Shown piece by piece: positions 18,788 to 27,026 of a stretch of 64,000 nucleotides of DNA. Location: positions 1 to 64,000 of the forward strand of contig CAKZXA010000051.1 of the NCBI GenBank assembly GCA_937922045.1, in the 5' to 3' direction. Numbering within the stretch: the first letter of the stretch is position 1; every line of letters begins with the position of its first letter. Source of the DNA: an uncultured Acidimicrobiales bacterium (lineage in GTDB: Bacteria; Actinomycetota; Acidimicrobiia; Acidimicrobiales; SZUA-35). A model generated the notes under the pieces. It saw only the letters and a list, made by a program, of their open reading frames with translations. It did not search any database and was not told the DNA's origin. The position numbers were made by a program, and so were the translations under genes.

Positions 18788-20098
18788 CTACCCGATCCGT
18801 TCTTTTTGTCCGAGGATGCCCTGGGGTCGAATGAGAAGAATGAGAGCGAGCACGAGCAAGGCACTGACGCTCTTGAGCTCAGCAGGTATCCAGTAGGTAG
18901 ACACTTGCACCATGATGCCGATGATGAGGCTGCCGACCAGAGCGCCGTAGGCCGTGCCCAAGCCGCCCAAGGTGACGGCAGCGAAGATGAGAAGGAGCAA
19001 ATCGAAGCCCATGTCCCAGTTGATGCCACGATCAAGGCCGTAGAGAATGCCTCCGAGTCCAGCCAAGGCGCCTCCGCTGATCCAGACATAGGAGATCACC
19101 TGTTCAACATCGATGCCCGATGAGGAGGCGAGGTCTCGGTTGTCGGCGACGGCTCGCATGGCCTTGCCGAAGCGGGTTCGCTGAAGGACCAGGGCTACGG
19201 CGACCAGCACGGCGATCGAGAGGAAGATCGTAACGACCTGCCGTGGAACCAGGCTGATTGGGCCGAGTTCGACTAATGGCTCCTGCAGGCTGTACTGACG
19301 GAAGGGATTGCGCCGTCCACCGAACTGCCAAAGGAAGAAGTAGCGAACCAGAATGCTCAAGCCGATAGAGATGACGAGCATGGCGATGAGGCCTGTGCTT
19401 CTGGCCCGCAGCGGCCGCCAGAGCAGACGATCGTTGAGCCCGCCGAGACCAGCGGTCAGTACGATTGCTAGCGGGGCGGCGAGGAGGAACGGCCAGCTCA
19501 GCCCGACGTTGAAGGCGTAGGTCAGAAGGGCACCGAGGGTGACCAACTCGCCGTGGGCGAAGTTGACAAGGCCGGTCGTGCCGAAGATGAGCGAGAGCCC
19601 GATTGAACACATGGCGATGATGAGGCCGAAGATGATGCCCACCATGCCTAGCCGTAGCAGGCTGTCGATCGCCGACTGGCTAACCGCTTCCTGTGTTCCA
19701 GCCTCTCCAGCCGCCATTGGAAAGGCAAGCGCTTTCGATTGGCCGTCGACCACGTTGAAGGTAAGCTCGGTCTTGTCAGGATTTCGGAGGCTGACCCCAG
19801 CGGGGATGCTCTCGACATCGATGCTCGCCGCGTAGTCGCCAGCGCCGGGGAGTTCGAGGGAGAACGTGCCGTCGGCACCGGACACGACTGATCCGAGGTC
19901 GCCACCCCCGGCATCCCGGAGCACGATTTCCACGCCTTCGACGGGGATACGTTCCCCTGAATCGTCCTTGTATTGCAGTGTTCCGTTGATGGATTGACCA
20001 TCATCTTGAGCGCCTGCGGTAGGCGAAAGGAACACGAGTAGGGCAACCGAGATGGCTAAAACCGCCCCAATCATCATCTGTAACCTGGTTCGTTCCAC
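18788..20098 (-). CDS. livH: LivH-family ABC permease with N-terminal secreted beta-sandwich domain
   Basis: A 436-residue protein, about 140 longer than ordinary LivH. Residues 1-30 look like a signal peptide ending in SPTAGAQ. Residues about 35-125 form a beta-rich domain like carboxypeptidase-regulatory or SdrD B-type folds (GTLQYKDDSGERIPVEGVEI, SGADGTFSLELPGAGDY). The permease begins near 145 and carries IFGTTGLVNFAHGEL and the cytoplasmic TRFGKAMRAVADNRDLA loop. The extra domain should lie outside the membrane next to the binding protein. Start is GTG at 20098, placed 15 bases after TATACT; an upstream in-frame GTG at 20131 is possible. Confidence 0.88.
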   Translation of the reverse strand: MERTRLQMMIGAVLAISVALLVFLSPTAGAQDDGQSINGTLQYKDDSGERIPVEGVEIVLRDAGGGDLGSVVSGADGTFSLELPGAGDYAASIDVESIPAGVSLRNPDKTELTFNVVDGQSKALAFPMAAGEAGTQEAVSQSAIDSLLRLGMVGIIFGLIIAMCSIGLSLIFGTTGLVNFAHGELVTLGALLTYAFNVGLSWPFLLAAPLAIVLTAGLGGLNDRLLWRPLRARSTGLIAMLVISIGLSILVRYFFLWQFGGRRNPFRQYSLQEPLVELGPISLVPRQVVTIFLSIAVLVAVALVLQRTRFGKAMRAVADNRDLASSSGIDVEQVISYVWISGGALAGLGGILYGLDRGINWDMGFDLLLLIFAAVTLGGLGTAYGALVGSLIIGIMVQVSTYWIPAELKSVSALLVLALILLIRPQGILGQKERIG

Positions 20099-20107
20099 GA
20101 TCGGCAG

Positions 20108-20113
20108 AGTATA
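20108..20113 (-). promoter_or_regulatory. Candidate -10 box (TATACT) of livHMGF
   Basis: TATACT on the minus strand begins 15 bases before the GTG at 20098. It is the closest match in the window to the consensus TATAAT. The -35 is unclear. Confidence 0.55.
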
Positions 20114-20248
20114 TGGTCCTTGCCCCAACACACATCCTGTTAAGTAATGATCGTTCGCGTTTTGTTGCGTCCGACCTAGACCTGGACGGATGATCTACTC
20201 ATGGCGGATGGAGCGGGATTGGCTGGGGTGGCGACCTGTGAAGCCCTC

Positions 20249-20310
20249 GTCTCTGCCCGGCCTAATGAAGGTCGACGGCGTCTCTGCCCGGTCTAGTGAA
20301 GGTCGACGGC
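20249..20310 (+). repeat. 31-bp tandem duplication of the trpS 3' end
   Basis: Two 31-base copies, 20249-20279 and 20280-20310, differ at only two positions. Read on the minus strand each contains the last codons of trpS (Val-Asp-Leu-His) and a TAG stop. The copy at 20280-20310 is the one in the gene; the other is a downstream relic that repeats the stop in the same relative place. Confidence 0.9.
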
Positions 20311-21276
20311 TTGACGTACTCGGTCCATCACCGTCGTGGCTACTTCCCGGGCCTTGTCTTCTCCCATCTTGAGCATGGCATCGACGGTTCCATCATCGAG
20401 CTCGGCTCGACGGGCCTGGATCGGCTCGATAAGGCTGATGATCGCTTCAGCTGCATCGGCTTTCAGCGGCCCGTACTGCTCGTAGCGTTCGGCGACGGTT
20501 TCAGGAGCCTCTCCGGTTGCTACCGCGAGCAAGGTCAGGAGGTTTGATACGCCTGGCTTGTTCTCGGGGTCGAAGCGGACCTCGCCGTCGTTATCGGTGA
20601 CGGCACGCTTGAGCTTCTTTGTAATCTCAGCCGCTGTGTCGGTGAGCATCACGGTGCCGTTCACGGCGTCGGCCGACTTCGACATCTTGTTTGTCGGGTT
20701 CTGGAGGTCCATTATCCGGGCTCCGGCGGCTGGAATCCGGTGCTCGGGGACGACGAGGACTTCACCGAAACGACTGTTGAAGCGGTTGGCGATGTCTCGC
20801 GTGAGTTCGAGGTGTTGGCGTTGGTCGTCGCCTACCGGCACGACGTCGGTGTCGTAGAGCACGATGTCGGCCGCCTGGAGCGCCGGATAGGTGAACAGAG
20901 CGGCCGAGACGAAGTCATTGGATTCGCTCTTGTCTTTGAACTGCGTCATCCGACGTAGCTCGCCGAAAGCGGTCACACACTGCAGGTGCCAGGCAAGCTC
21001 GCTGTGCTCCCGAATCCTGGACTGAACAAAGAGCGTTGAGCGTTCTGGGTCGATGCCGATGGCGATCAGGTCCTTGGCGGCCTCGAGGGTTGCCTGTCGA
21101 ATCTCGCCCGGTTCGCGGGGAACCGACAATGCGTGCAGGTCGACGATGCAATAGATGCCGTCGGTTGTGTCCTGCATTGTCACCCAGTTGCGACACGCTC
21201 CCAGATAGTTGCCCAGATGGATGGTTCCGGTTGGCTGAATGCCTGAAAAGGCGCGGGGTCGAAGTGGGTCGTTCAT
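20293..21276 (-). CDS. trpS: Tryptophanyl-tRNA synthetase
   Basis: A 327-residue class I aminoacyl-tRNA synthetase that charges tRNA-Trp. The HIGH-like motif is GIQPTGTIHLGNYLGA and the KMSKS motif is NKMSKSADAV, with GDDQRQHLELTRDIA in between, all standard for bacterial TrpRS. Length is normal. The 3' end is duplicated immediately downstream. No SD is seen; TAGCCT begins 16 bases before the ATG, again compatible with leaderless expression. It is divergent from scpA. Confidence 0.96.
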   Translation of the reverse strand: MNDPLRPRAFSGIQPTGTIHLGNYLGACRNWVTMQDTTDGIYCIVDLHALSVPREPGEIRQATLEAAKDLIAIGIDPERSTLFVQSRIREHSELAWHLQCVTAFGELRRMTQFKDKSESNDFVSAALFTYPALQAADIVLYDTDVVPVGDDQRQHLELTRDIANRFNSRFGEVLVVPEHRIPAAGARIMDLQNPTNKMSKSADAVNGTVMLTDTAAEITKKLKRAVTDNDGEVRFDPENKPGVSNLLTLLAVATGEAPETVAERYEQYGPLKADAAEAIISLIEPIQARRAELDDGTVDAMLKMGEDKAREVATTVMDRVRQAVDLH

Positions 21277-21286
21277 AGCACGCCCT

Positions 21287-21292
21287 AGGCTA
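21287..21292 (-). promoter_or_regulatory. Candidate -10 box (TAGCCT) of trpS
   Basis: TAGCCT on the minus strand begins 16 bases before the trpS ATG; no Shine-Dalgarno is visible. It shares the 67-base divergent interval with the scpA promoter. Confidence 0.4.
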
Positions 21293-21309
21293 GATCAGGT
21301 ACGAAGAAC

Positions 21310-21336
21310 TTGCGGCGGAAATTTTTCGGGTAGAAT
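21310..21336 (+). promoter_or_regulatory. Candidate scpA promoter, leaderless
   Basis: TTGCGG (21310-21315) and TAGAAT (21331-21336) are separated by 15 bases. The first base of TAGAAT is 13 bases before the scpA ATG. The -35 sequence equals that proposed for livK. Confidence 0.6.
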
Positions 21337-21343
21337 CACATCG

Positions 21344-22126
21344 ATGTCATTCACGGTCCAGACTGAGACGTTCGAAGGTCCATTCGATCTTCTTCTCCAT
21401 CTGATTCTCAAGGAAGATGTGGACCTCTATGAGGTGCGCCTCTCGTCAATCGTCGACGCCTACCTCGATGAGATGTCCACGATGGAAGCCTGCGATCTTG
21501 AGCTTTCCACCGAGTTCCTGCTTATCGCGGCGACCCTGGTGGAGTTGAAGTGTCGTCGCCTACTTCCCGTCGATGACGATATTGATCTCGATGAAGAGTT
21601 TGGGCTGTGGGAGGAGCGAGATCTCCTCTTGGCGCGGCTCCTTGAGTGCAAGACCTTCAAGGACGCGGCCACGATGCTGCGCAGCCTGATGGAGGCGGCA
21701 GCGGAATCGGTGCATCGCCGGTTTGGCCTGGAGGAAGCTTTCCTCGACCTCGCCCCCGATCCGTTGGCGGGCATGACCGCACCGAAGCTCCGTCGTGCCT
21801 TTCTTCGTGTCGTATCCGAGCGTCCAAAGCCGCCCGAACTCACACTTCATCACGTGTCGGTTTCGCAAGCTACGGTGGCCGAAGCGCTGGAAGAATTCCT
21901 CGACGTGCTGCCTCAGAGCGGTCCCCGAACATTTCGTTCTCTGACCGACGGACTCACCGAACGGGTCGAGATCGTGGTTCGCTTTCTGGCCGTGCTCGAG
22001 TTGTTCAAGCAAGGCATGATCGAGTTGGACCAGGCGGAGTGCTTCGGCGATCTCACCGTCACCTGGCGTGGCAGCATGACCAGCCGTGAGTTGGCGCTGA
22101 GCGGCGTCGACGACTACGAGGGCTAG
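21344..22126 (+). CDS. scpA: Segregation and condensation protein A
   Basis: A 260-residue kleisin that links the SMC heads in the condensin complex together with ScpB. The N-terminal signature FEGPFDLLLHLILKEDVDL is nearly perfect, followed by LLIAATLVELKCRRLLP; the C-terminal winged-helix region ends VVRFLAVLELFKQGMIELDQ. The ATG at 21344 removes a 35-codon upstream extension that overlaps trpS. It is the first gene of a run through plsC. Confidence 0.95.
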   Translation: MSFTVQTETFEGPFDLLLHLILKEDVDLYEVRLSSIVDAYLDEMSTMEACDLELSTEFLLIAATLVELKCRRLLPVDDDIDLDEEFGLWEERDLLLARLLECKTFKDAATMLRSLMEAAAESVHRRFGLEEAFLDLAPDPLAGMTAPKLRRAFLRVVSERPKPPELTLHHVSVSQATVAEALEEFLDVLPQSGPRTFRSLTDGLTERVEIVVRFLAVLELFKQGMIELDQAECFGDLTVTWRGSMTSRELALSGVDDYEG

Positions 22127-22139
22127 CGAAGGACCGTAC

Positions 22140-24053
22140 GTGAAACAGGAACTTCCCTCGCTTGACGCGGTCGCCGAATCAAAGCGCGCTATCGAAGCAA
22201 TGGTGCTCGTCGCCTCGGAGCCCACTCCCGTGCACCTCCTCGCTCAGGTAGTAGAGCTTGCGCCCGAGGTTGTCGAAGTCTTGTGTCGCGATCTGGCGGC
22301 CGAGTACGAACAGCAGAAGCGAGGCTTTCAGTTTGTCGAGGTCGCAGGTGGGTGGATCTATCAGACCCATCCCGATCTCTATGCCTACGTAGAGCGCTAC
22401 GCGATGGAAGGCATCCCAAACCGGCTGTCGAGCGCAGCGCTTGAGACGCTGGCCATCGTGGCCTACAAGCAGCCTATTTCGCGGTCACAAATTGGCGCCA
22501 TCCGTGGTGTGAACATCGATGGCGTCCTCCGCACCCTGGAGCAGCGAGGCTATGTCGAGGAAGTTGGCCGCGACGATGGCCCAGGCCAGGCCGCACTCTT
22601 CGGCACCACGCCGATGTTTTTGGAAAAGCTAGGGCTGCCTTCGCTCAAGCATCTGCCTGCGCTCGGTGATTTCGTTCCGGCCGCCCATGTGGTTGAGGCG
22701 TTGGAACAGACCTTGCGAGTAAATCCGCATCAGCCCGACGAAGAGCCGGTGGACGAAGAGCTTGTGATCGACGAAGCGACGTCCGATGACGTTGCGTCCA
22801 ATGGCGTTGCGTCCAATGGCGTTGCGTCCAATGGCGTTGCGTCCGATGACGAGGGGTCCGGCCAGGATGCGTCCGATAGTCCATCTGGGGATTCATCAGA
22901 CCCTGAGATTGATGGCTCCGTCGAAGGGTCTACCACCGAGCAGTCAGAGCCCGCCGACGAACGTGAAAGAGTCGAAGCCGAGGCGCCAAGCGAAGACCTC
23001 GATCTCGATGTCGACGGCGACTCGATCGTTGCCGATTCTGATCTCGCTCAAGACGCACCTGCGTCCGAGCTCGACGACGTGGCAGTTTCGCTCGACGACG
23101 TCGTGGCAGCCGCGTCAGGGTTCACCGCCGACCCTGTCGGTGATGTCGACGAACCAGACAGCGGCGATCCAGACGGCGGCGAACCAGACAGCGGCGATCC
23201 AGACGGAGGCGAAGCTACGGCGGGTGATAAAGGCGACGCACCGGACGGTGATGACGTTGTGCTCGACCTGCGAGTTGACGAACCTATCATCCTGGAATCG
23301 GCGCCGGTACTTGCCTCGCCCGCGGTTCCTTCGGTTGACGAGAACGGCCTCTCCGACGCGCCTTCTAACTCGGTCCTGGGTGTGTCACTTTCTTCGTTTC
23401 TCCCGATGGGGCGATCAGAGGACGCCGAGCGATCAGAGGCGGGAAGCGAGTCGTTGTCTGGCGCGACCGAGCCAGAACCTAGGGGCTCAATCGATCAACT
23501 CGATGCCGATGATAATGGCCAGGCCGATGAAGCCCCGGTCGGTGCGGATACCGGCAGCGGCGATGTCGCCATGGCCTTCGATGCTGACGAGGTTCTGGTC
23601 GTCGACGACGGCGACCGTGGCGGATCCATGGTTGCCCGCCGATCGGATGAGCGGTCTGCCGAAGTAGTCCAAGCGGTCGAGCATGGCGAGTCTGCTCCGG
23701 ATCCGCTCGAGGTTGAGCAACGAAGCGATGCTGTTCCCATCGCAGCCGATGAGATTGCCGAGTCTAAGGATCTGGCCGAGGCTGACGATATCGAGCCCGA
23801 GTCTGAGGATCCCGTCGAGGCTGATCCGTCGATCGATGATCGGTTAGACGACCGACTGGACGATATGAATGCGGAGCAGCTCGAGTCGGCGGGGGAGGTG
23901 GATGCGGCTCCAACCGAAGCCGATGCCGGAGACGGTCCTCGGTTTCACATTGCGGACCAGGATCCGTCGACGTCTGGTCTCGATGGTCCCCGAGCGGGTG
24001 CGGCGCGGGCTGAGGCGGATCCGACCTCGTCGCCGGTAGACGACGAAGCGTGA
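22140..24053 (+). CDS. scpB: ScpB with a very long acidic C-terminal tail
   Basis: The first 200 or so residues are the two winged helices of ScpB (EAMVLVASEPTPVHLLAQVV, SSAALETLAIVAYKQPISRSQIGAIRGVN, YVEEVGRDDGPGQ). ScpB is usually 180-280 residues, yet this frame continues to 637. The extra 400 or so residues are low complexity, rich in Asp, Glu, Ser, Ala and Pro, with in-frame repeats of VASNG and EPDSGDPDGG. Codon phase is kept throughout, so the tail is genuinely translatable. Start is GTG at 22140 after gaagga. It probably makes a disordered tether on the condensin complex. Confidence 0.88.
   Translation: MKQELPSLDAVAESKRAIEAMVLVASEPTPVHLLAQVVELAPEVVEVLCRDLAAEYEQQKRGFQFVEVAGGWIYQTHPDLYAYVERYAMEGIPNRLSSAALETLAIVAYKQPISRSQIGAIRGVNIDGVLRTLEQRGYVEEVGRDDGPGQAALFGTTPMFLEKLGLPSLKHLPALGDFVPAAHVVEALEQTLRVNPHQPDEEPVDEELVIDEATSDDVASNGVASNGVASNGVASDDEGSGQDASDSPSGDSSDPEIDGSVEGSTTEQSEPADERERVEAEAPSEDLDLDVDGDSIVADSDLAQDAPASELDDVAVSLDDVVAAASGFTADPVGDVDEPDSGDPDGGEPDSGDPDGGEATAGDKGDAPDGDDVVLDLRVDEPIILESAPVLASPAVPSVDENGLSDAPSNSVLGVSLSSFLPMGRSEDAERSEAGSESLSGATEPEPRGSIDQLDADDNGQADEAPVGADTGSGDVAMAFDADEVLVVDDGDRGGSMVARRSDERSAEVVQAVEHGESAPDPLEVEQRSDAVPIAADEIAESKDLAEADDIEPESEDPVEADPSIDDRLDDRLDDMNAEQLESAGEVDAAPTEADAGDGPRFHIADQDPSTSGLDGPRAGAARAEADPTSSPVDDEA
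22776..22850 (+). repeat. 15-bp tandem repeat in the scpB tail
   Basis: Five units of 15 bases starting at 22776, 22791, 22806, 22821 and 22836. The middle three are identical (gttgcgtccaatggc) and encode VASNG; the outer two end in gatgac. They keep the reading frame. Confidence 0.92.
23151..23210 (+). repeat. 30-bp tandem repeat in the scpB tail
   Basis: Two 30-base units, 23151-23180 and 23181-23210, differing at one base. Each encodes EPDSGDPDGG. Confidence 0.92.
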
Positions 24054-24057
24054 ATCG

Positions 24058-24822
24058 ATGAACTGCTCGTCGGAAGCTGGCGAGGCCTCTGAAGAAGCCC
24101 CTACCACGTCGTCTTCGTCAGAACGCGTCCACAAAGTCATGGCCCGCCTGGGCTTGGCTAGCCGTCGGGCCAGTGAGGAGATGATCATCCAGGGCCGGGT
24201 CCGTATCAACGGCACCGTCGCTGAGATCGGTGATCGTCTTTCCGGCGACGATGAGCTGAAGGTCGACGGCCATGTCTATTCGGCAATGCCCGAAATGGAG
24301 ATCTACCTGCTCAACAAGCCAGCAGGCGTTGTAACCACCGCTGCGGACCCTCAGGGCAGAGAGACCGTCGTCGATCTGATCGAGACCTCGACACGAATCT
24401 TCCCCGTCGGTCGGCTCGATCTCGACTCGGAGGGGCTCCTCTTGTTGACCAACGATGGGCAGTTGACCCATCGGCTTACACACCCCAGCTTCGGTATCGA
24501 CAAGGAATATCTTGTTGCCGTCGAGGGACAACCCTCGCGCCTCGCGGTGCGCACCCTGCGAGAAGGTGTGGAGCTCGACGATGGCATGACGGCCCCGGCG
24601 AAAGTCTCCGTCGTCAATCCGGGCACGGTCAAAATCATCCTCCACGAAGGACGCAACCGTCAGATTCGGCGCATGTGCGATGCGGTCGGGCACCCAGTCC
24701 GTCGGCTGGTACGCACCCGGATCGGTCCGATCAGCGATCATCGGCTCAAGCCGGGCCAGTGGCGAAAACTTCTTCCTGACGAAGTGTTGTCGTTGCAACG
24801 TGCGGTGAAAGTGGCCCGCTAA
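24058..24822 (+). CDS. rluB: 23S rRNA pseudouridine synthase, RluB/RsuA family
   Basis: A 254-residue pseudouridine synthase. After a 20-residue acidic/Ser leader it has an S4 RNA-binding domain (VHKVMARLGLASRRASEEMI), then the catalytic domain with FPVGRLDLDSEGLLLLTNDG, where the Asp of RLD is the nucleophile, and HEGRNRQIRRMCDAVGHPV. This is the usual RluB/RsuA layout; RluB modifies U2605 of 23S rRNA in E. coli. scpA-scpB-rluB is a widely conserved order. It starts four bases after the scpB stop. Confidence 0.94.
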   Translation: MNCSSEAGEASEEAPTTSSSSERVHKVMARLGLASRRASEEMIIQGRVRINGTVAEIGDRLSGDDELKVDGHVYSAMPEMEIYLLNKPAGVVTTAADPQGRETVVDLIETSTRIFPVGRLDLDSEGLLLLTNDGQLTHRLTHPSFGIDKEYLVAVEGQPSRLAVRTLREGVELDDGMTAPAKVSVVNPGTVKIILHEGRNRQIRRMCDAVGHPVRRLVRTRIGPISDHRLKPGQWRKLLPDEVLSLQRAVKVAR

Positions 24823-24832
24823 CCTCCGCCTG

Positions 24833-25228
24833 ATGGCTTTACGTGCGCTTCGTGCAGCGACGACGGTTGATGGCGACACAAGCAAGGACATTGAGTCGCG
24901 CACCGTCGAGATGGTCAAGGCTCTCATGGACCGCAATCAGCTGTCCGCTGATGATCTGATCAGTATCCTCTTCTCGGTCACGTCAGACATAACGGCTCTG
25001 GCCCCTGCTGCGGCGGTGAGGTCTCTTGGCATCGTCGATGTGCCCCTGCTTTGCGTTCGTGAGATGGAGCTGGAGGATTCGCCGAACCTCTGCATTCGTA
25101 TGCTCGTTCACATCGAGACTGACAAGGACCGCTCCTCTATGCGCCATACCTATCTGCACGGAGCCGCCGTTCTACGTCCAGATCTGGTCACAGAGATGGA
25201 AGATCCCAACGAAGAAGTTTCCCCATGA
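24833..25228 (+). CDS. aroH: Chorismate mutase, AroH class
   Basis: A 131-residue monofunctional chorismate mutase of the Bacillus AroH trimeric type, which rearranges chorismate to prephenate for Phe and Tyr synthesis. The start LRALRAATTVDGDTSKDI contains the AroH signature Arg and the middle has FSVTSDITALAPAAAVR and PLLCVREMELEDSPNLCIR. It precedes tyrA with a four-base overlap, so chorismate is channelled to prephenate and then to tyrosine by adjacent genes. Confidence 0.93.
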   Translation: MALRALRAATTVDGDTSKDIESRTVEMVKALMDRNQLSADDLISILFSVTSDITALAPAAAVRSLGIVDVPLLCVREMELEDSPNLCIRMLVHIETDKDRSSMRHTYLHGAAVLRPDLVTEMEDPNEEVSP

Positions 25229-26346
25229 GCGACGATCGTCTGACAGCACCGTCCGAGAGCGTCACCGCCGGGAGCGGACAGCGCCGGGCGAATTTGCTCG
25301 GGTGTGGACTCATCGGCGGATCGCTGGGCATGGCGTTACGAGAGCATGGGTGGCATGTTTCGGCTACCGATCTCGATCTCGAGACACAATCGGCTGCCAT
25401 CGCCGAGGGAGCGGCCGACGAGGCTGGCCTCGACCCGTCGGCGGAGCTGTCGATCGTTGCCGCTCCGGTAGGTTCGATTCCCGCATTGGCCAGGGAAGCG
25501 TTGAGCAAGACCGATGGCGTCGTGACCGACGTTGGCTCAACGAAGCAGGCGATCTGCGCAGCAATCGACCATGAACGTTTCGTCGGCGGTCACCCGATGG
25601 CGGGTTCTGAGCTCGACGGGATTGCCGGCGCCCGGCCCGACTTGTTCAAGGGTGCGATGTGGGTGCTCACCCCAACCGAACAGACCGACGAGCATTGCTT
25701 CTCGGTTGTTCGCTCGATGATCCGACTTGTCGGCGCCGAGACGATCGCCCTCCAGCCCGACGTTCACGATCGGCTGGTGGCCCAGGTCAGCCATGTTCCC
25801 CACCTCACAGCCGCGGCGCTGATGAATCTCGCCGACAGCTCTTCGGTCGAGCATCGCGCCTTACTACGGCTGGCGGCTGGTGGCTTCAGAGACATGACAC
25901 GTATCTCGGCAGGCCGGACGACGATCTGGCCCGACATATGCGCAGACAACGACCACGCAATCGTCGAGTCGCTCGATCGCCTGATCGGCGCCCTCAGCTC
26001 TGTGCGCGACCTCGTCGAACGCCGAGATAAGGCCGGCTTGACGGAACTGTTGGAGAATGCACGCAGAGCGAGGCTTAACCTGCCGGTGGGCTACGGCAAG
26101 GTGGGCACGATCGCCGAGGTTCTGGTCCCAATCCCGGATCGCCCGGGCGAGATCGCGGCGATCGCAACCCTGGCAGCGGAGCTCGACGTAAACATTCTGG
26201 ATCTTGAGATCAGCCACTCTGGAGAGGGACGCCGAGGCGTGATGACCCTGATCGTTGATGAAGCCAAGACAGAGCGTCTGATCGGCGGACTCATCGCTCG
26301 TCAGTATCATCCGACGATGCGAGAGCTGGATCCGGGAGACGACTAA
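25225..26346 (+). CDS. tyrA: Prephenate dehydrogenase with ACT domain
   Basis: A 373-residue NAD-dependent prephenate (or arogenate) dehydrogenase, converting prephenate to 4-hydroxyphenylpyruvate. The dinucleotide site is LLGCGLIGGSLGMALR, and the active-site region has VGGHPMAGSELDG. Residues from about 295 onward form an ACT regulatory domain (VLVPIPDRPGEIAAIATLA), so feedback by an aromatic amino acid is plausible. Start overlaps the chorismate mutase gene by four bases, and its stop shares a base with the cmk start. Confidence 0.94.
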   Translation: MSDDRLTAPSESVTAGSGQRRANLLGCGLIGGSLGMALREHGWHVSATDLDLETQSAAIAEGAADEAGLDPSAELSIVAAPVGSIPALAREALSKTDGVVTDVGSTKQAICAAIDHERFVGGHPMAGSELDGIAGARPDLFKGAMWVLTPTEQTDEHCFSVVRSMIRLVGAETIALQPDVHDRLVAQVSHVPHLTAAALMNLADSSSVEHRALLRLAAGGFRDMTRISAGRTTIWPDICADNDHAIVESLDRLIGALSSVRDLVERRDKAGLTELLENARRARLNLPVGYGKVGTIAEVLVPIPDRPGEIAAIATLAAELDVNILDLEISHSGEGRRGVMTLIVDEAKTERLIGGLIARQYHPTMRELDPGDD

Positions 26347-27026
26347 TGGCCGATGACGGACAAATTATCGTCGTCGCAATCGACGGTCCCGCTGGCTCTG
26401 GAAAGTCGACGGTTGCCCGCCTGCTGGCCGACGCCTTGGCGCTCGGCTACCTCGACACCGGAGCCATGTATCGAGCCGTGGCGTTCGCCGTGCTGTCGGC
26501 TGGCATCGATCCTGAAGATGAGGACAAGGTCGCGGTGGTAGCCGAGACGCTCGACATCGAGCTGAGGGCCGATGGGTCGGTCATCGTCGACGGCGCCGAT
26601 GCCACCGCCGAGATTCGAAGCGCTGCGGTATCGCGTTCAGTTTCAGCGGTAGCCGCCAACCAGCGGGTACGAGCCGAACTGGTGGAACGCCAACGTCGCT
26701 GGACCCGTATCCGCGGCGGTGGTGTCCTTGAAGGGCGCGATATCGGGACTGCCGTGTTTCCCGATGCCGACCTTAAGGTCTACCTCACGGCCTCACCTGA
26801 GGTGAGAGCGGCCCGTCGGGCGGGAGAGGAATCAAGCCTTGATTATGCAACGGTCGCCGCCGACCTGGCTCGTCGCGATGCCTACGACTCCAGCCGCGTC
26901 CACGATCCTCTTCGTCAAGCGAGCGACGCGGTCACTGTGGACACATCGGATCTGACCATCGAGCAGGTGGTAGCCTCATTGGTCGTCATGGTGGAAGAGG
27001 GTTCGCAGCTCGGGGCGGAGCAATGA
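26346..27026 (+). CDS. cmk: Cytidylate kinase
   Basis: A 226-residue (d)CMP kinase. The P-loop is AIDGPAGSGKSTVARLLA, then LDTGAMYRAVAF, then GRDIGTAVFPDADLKVYLTA and SLDYATVAADLARRD. All match bacterial Cmk. Overlaps tyrA by one base (TAATG) and plsC by four bases. The order tyrA-cmk-plsC/ispH-der is common in Firmicutes and Actinobacteria. Confidence 0.96.
   Translation: MADDGQIIVVAIDGPAGSGKSTVARLLADALALGYLDTGAMYRAVAFAVLSAGIDPEDEDKVAVVAETLDIELRADGSVIVDGADATAEIRSAAVSRSVSAVAANQRVRAELVERQRRWTRIRGGGVLEGRDIGTAVFPDADLKVYLTASPEVRAARRAGEESSLDYATVAADLARRDAYDSSRVHDPLRQASDAVTVDTSDLTIEQVVASLVVMVEEGSQLGAEQ

Noticed and set aside
20190-20372. Small frame downstream of trpS
   Set aside because: It spans the 31-bp duplication and the 3' end of trpS and encodes nothing recognisable.
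22776-23210. Clustered direct repeats resembling a CRISPR-like array
   Set aside because: Units are contiguous, 15 or 30 bases, in coding phase and without spacers; they are in-frame protein repeats of scpB.
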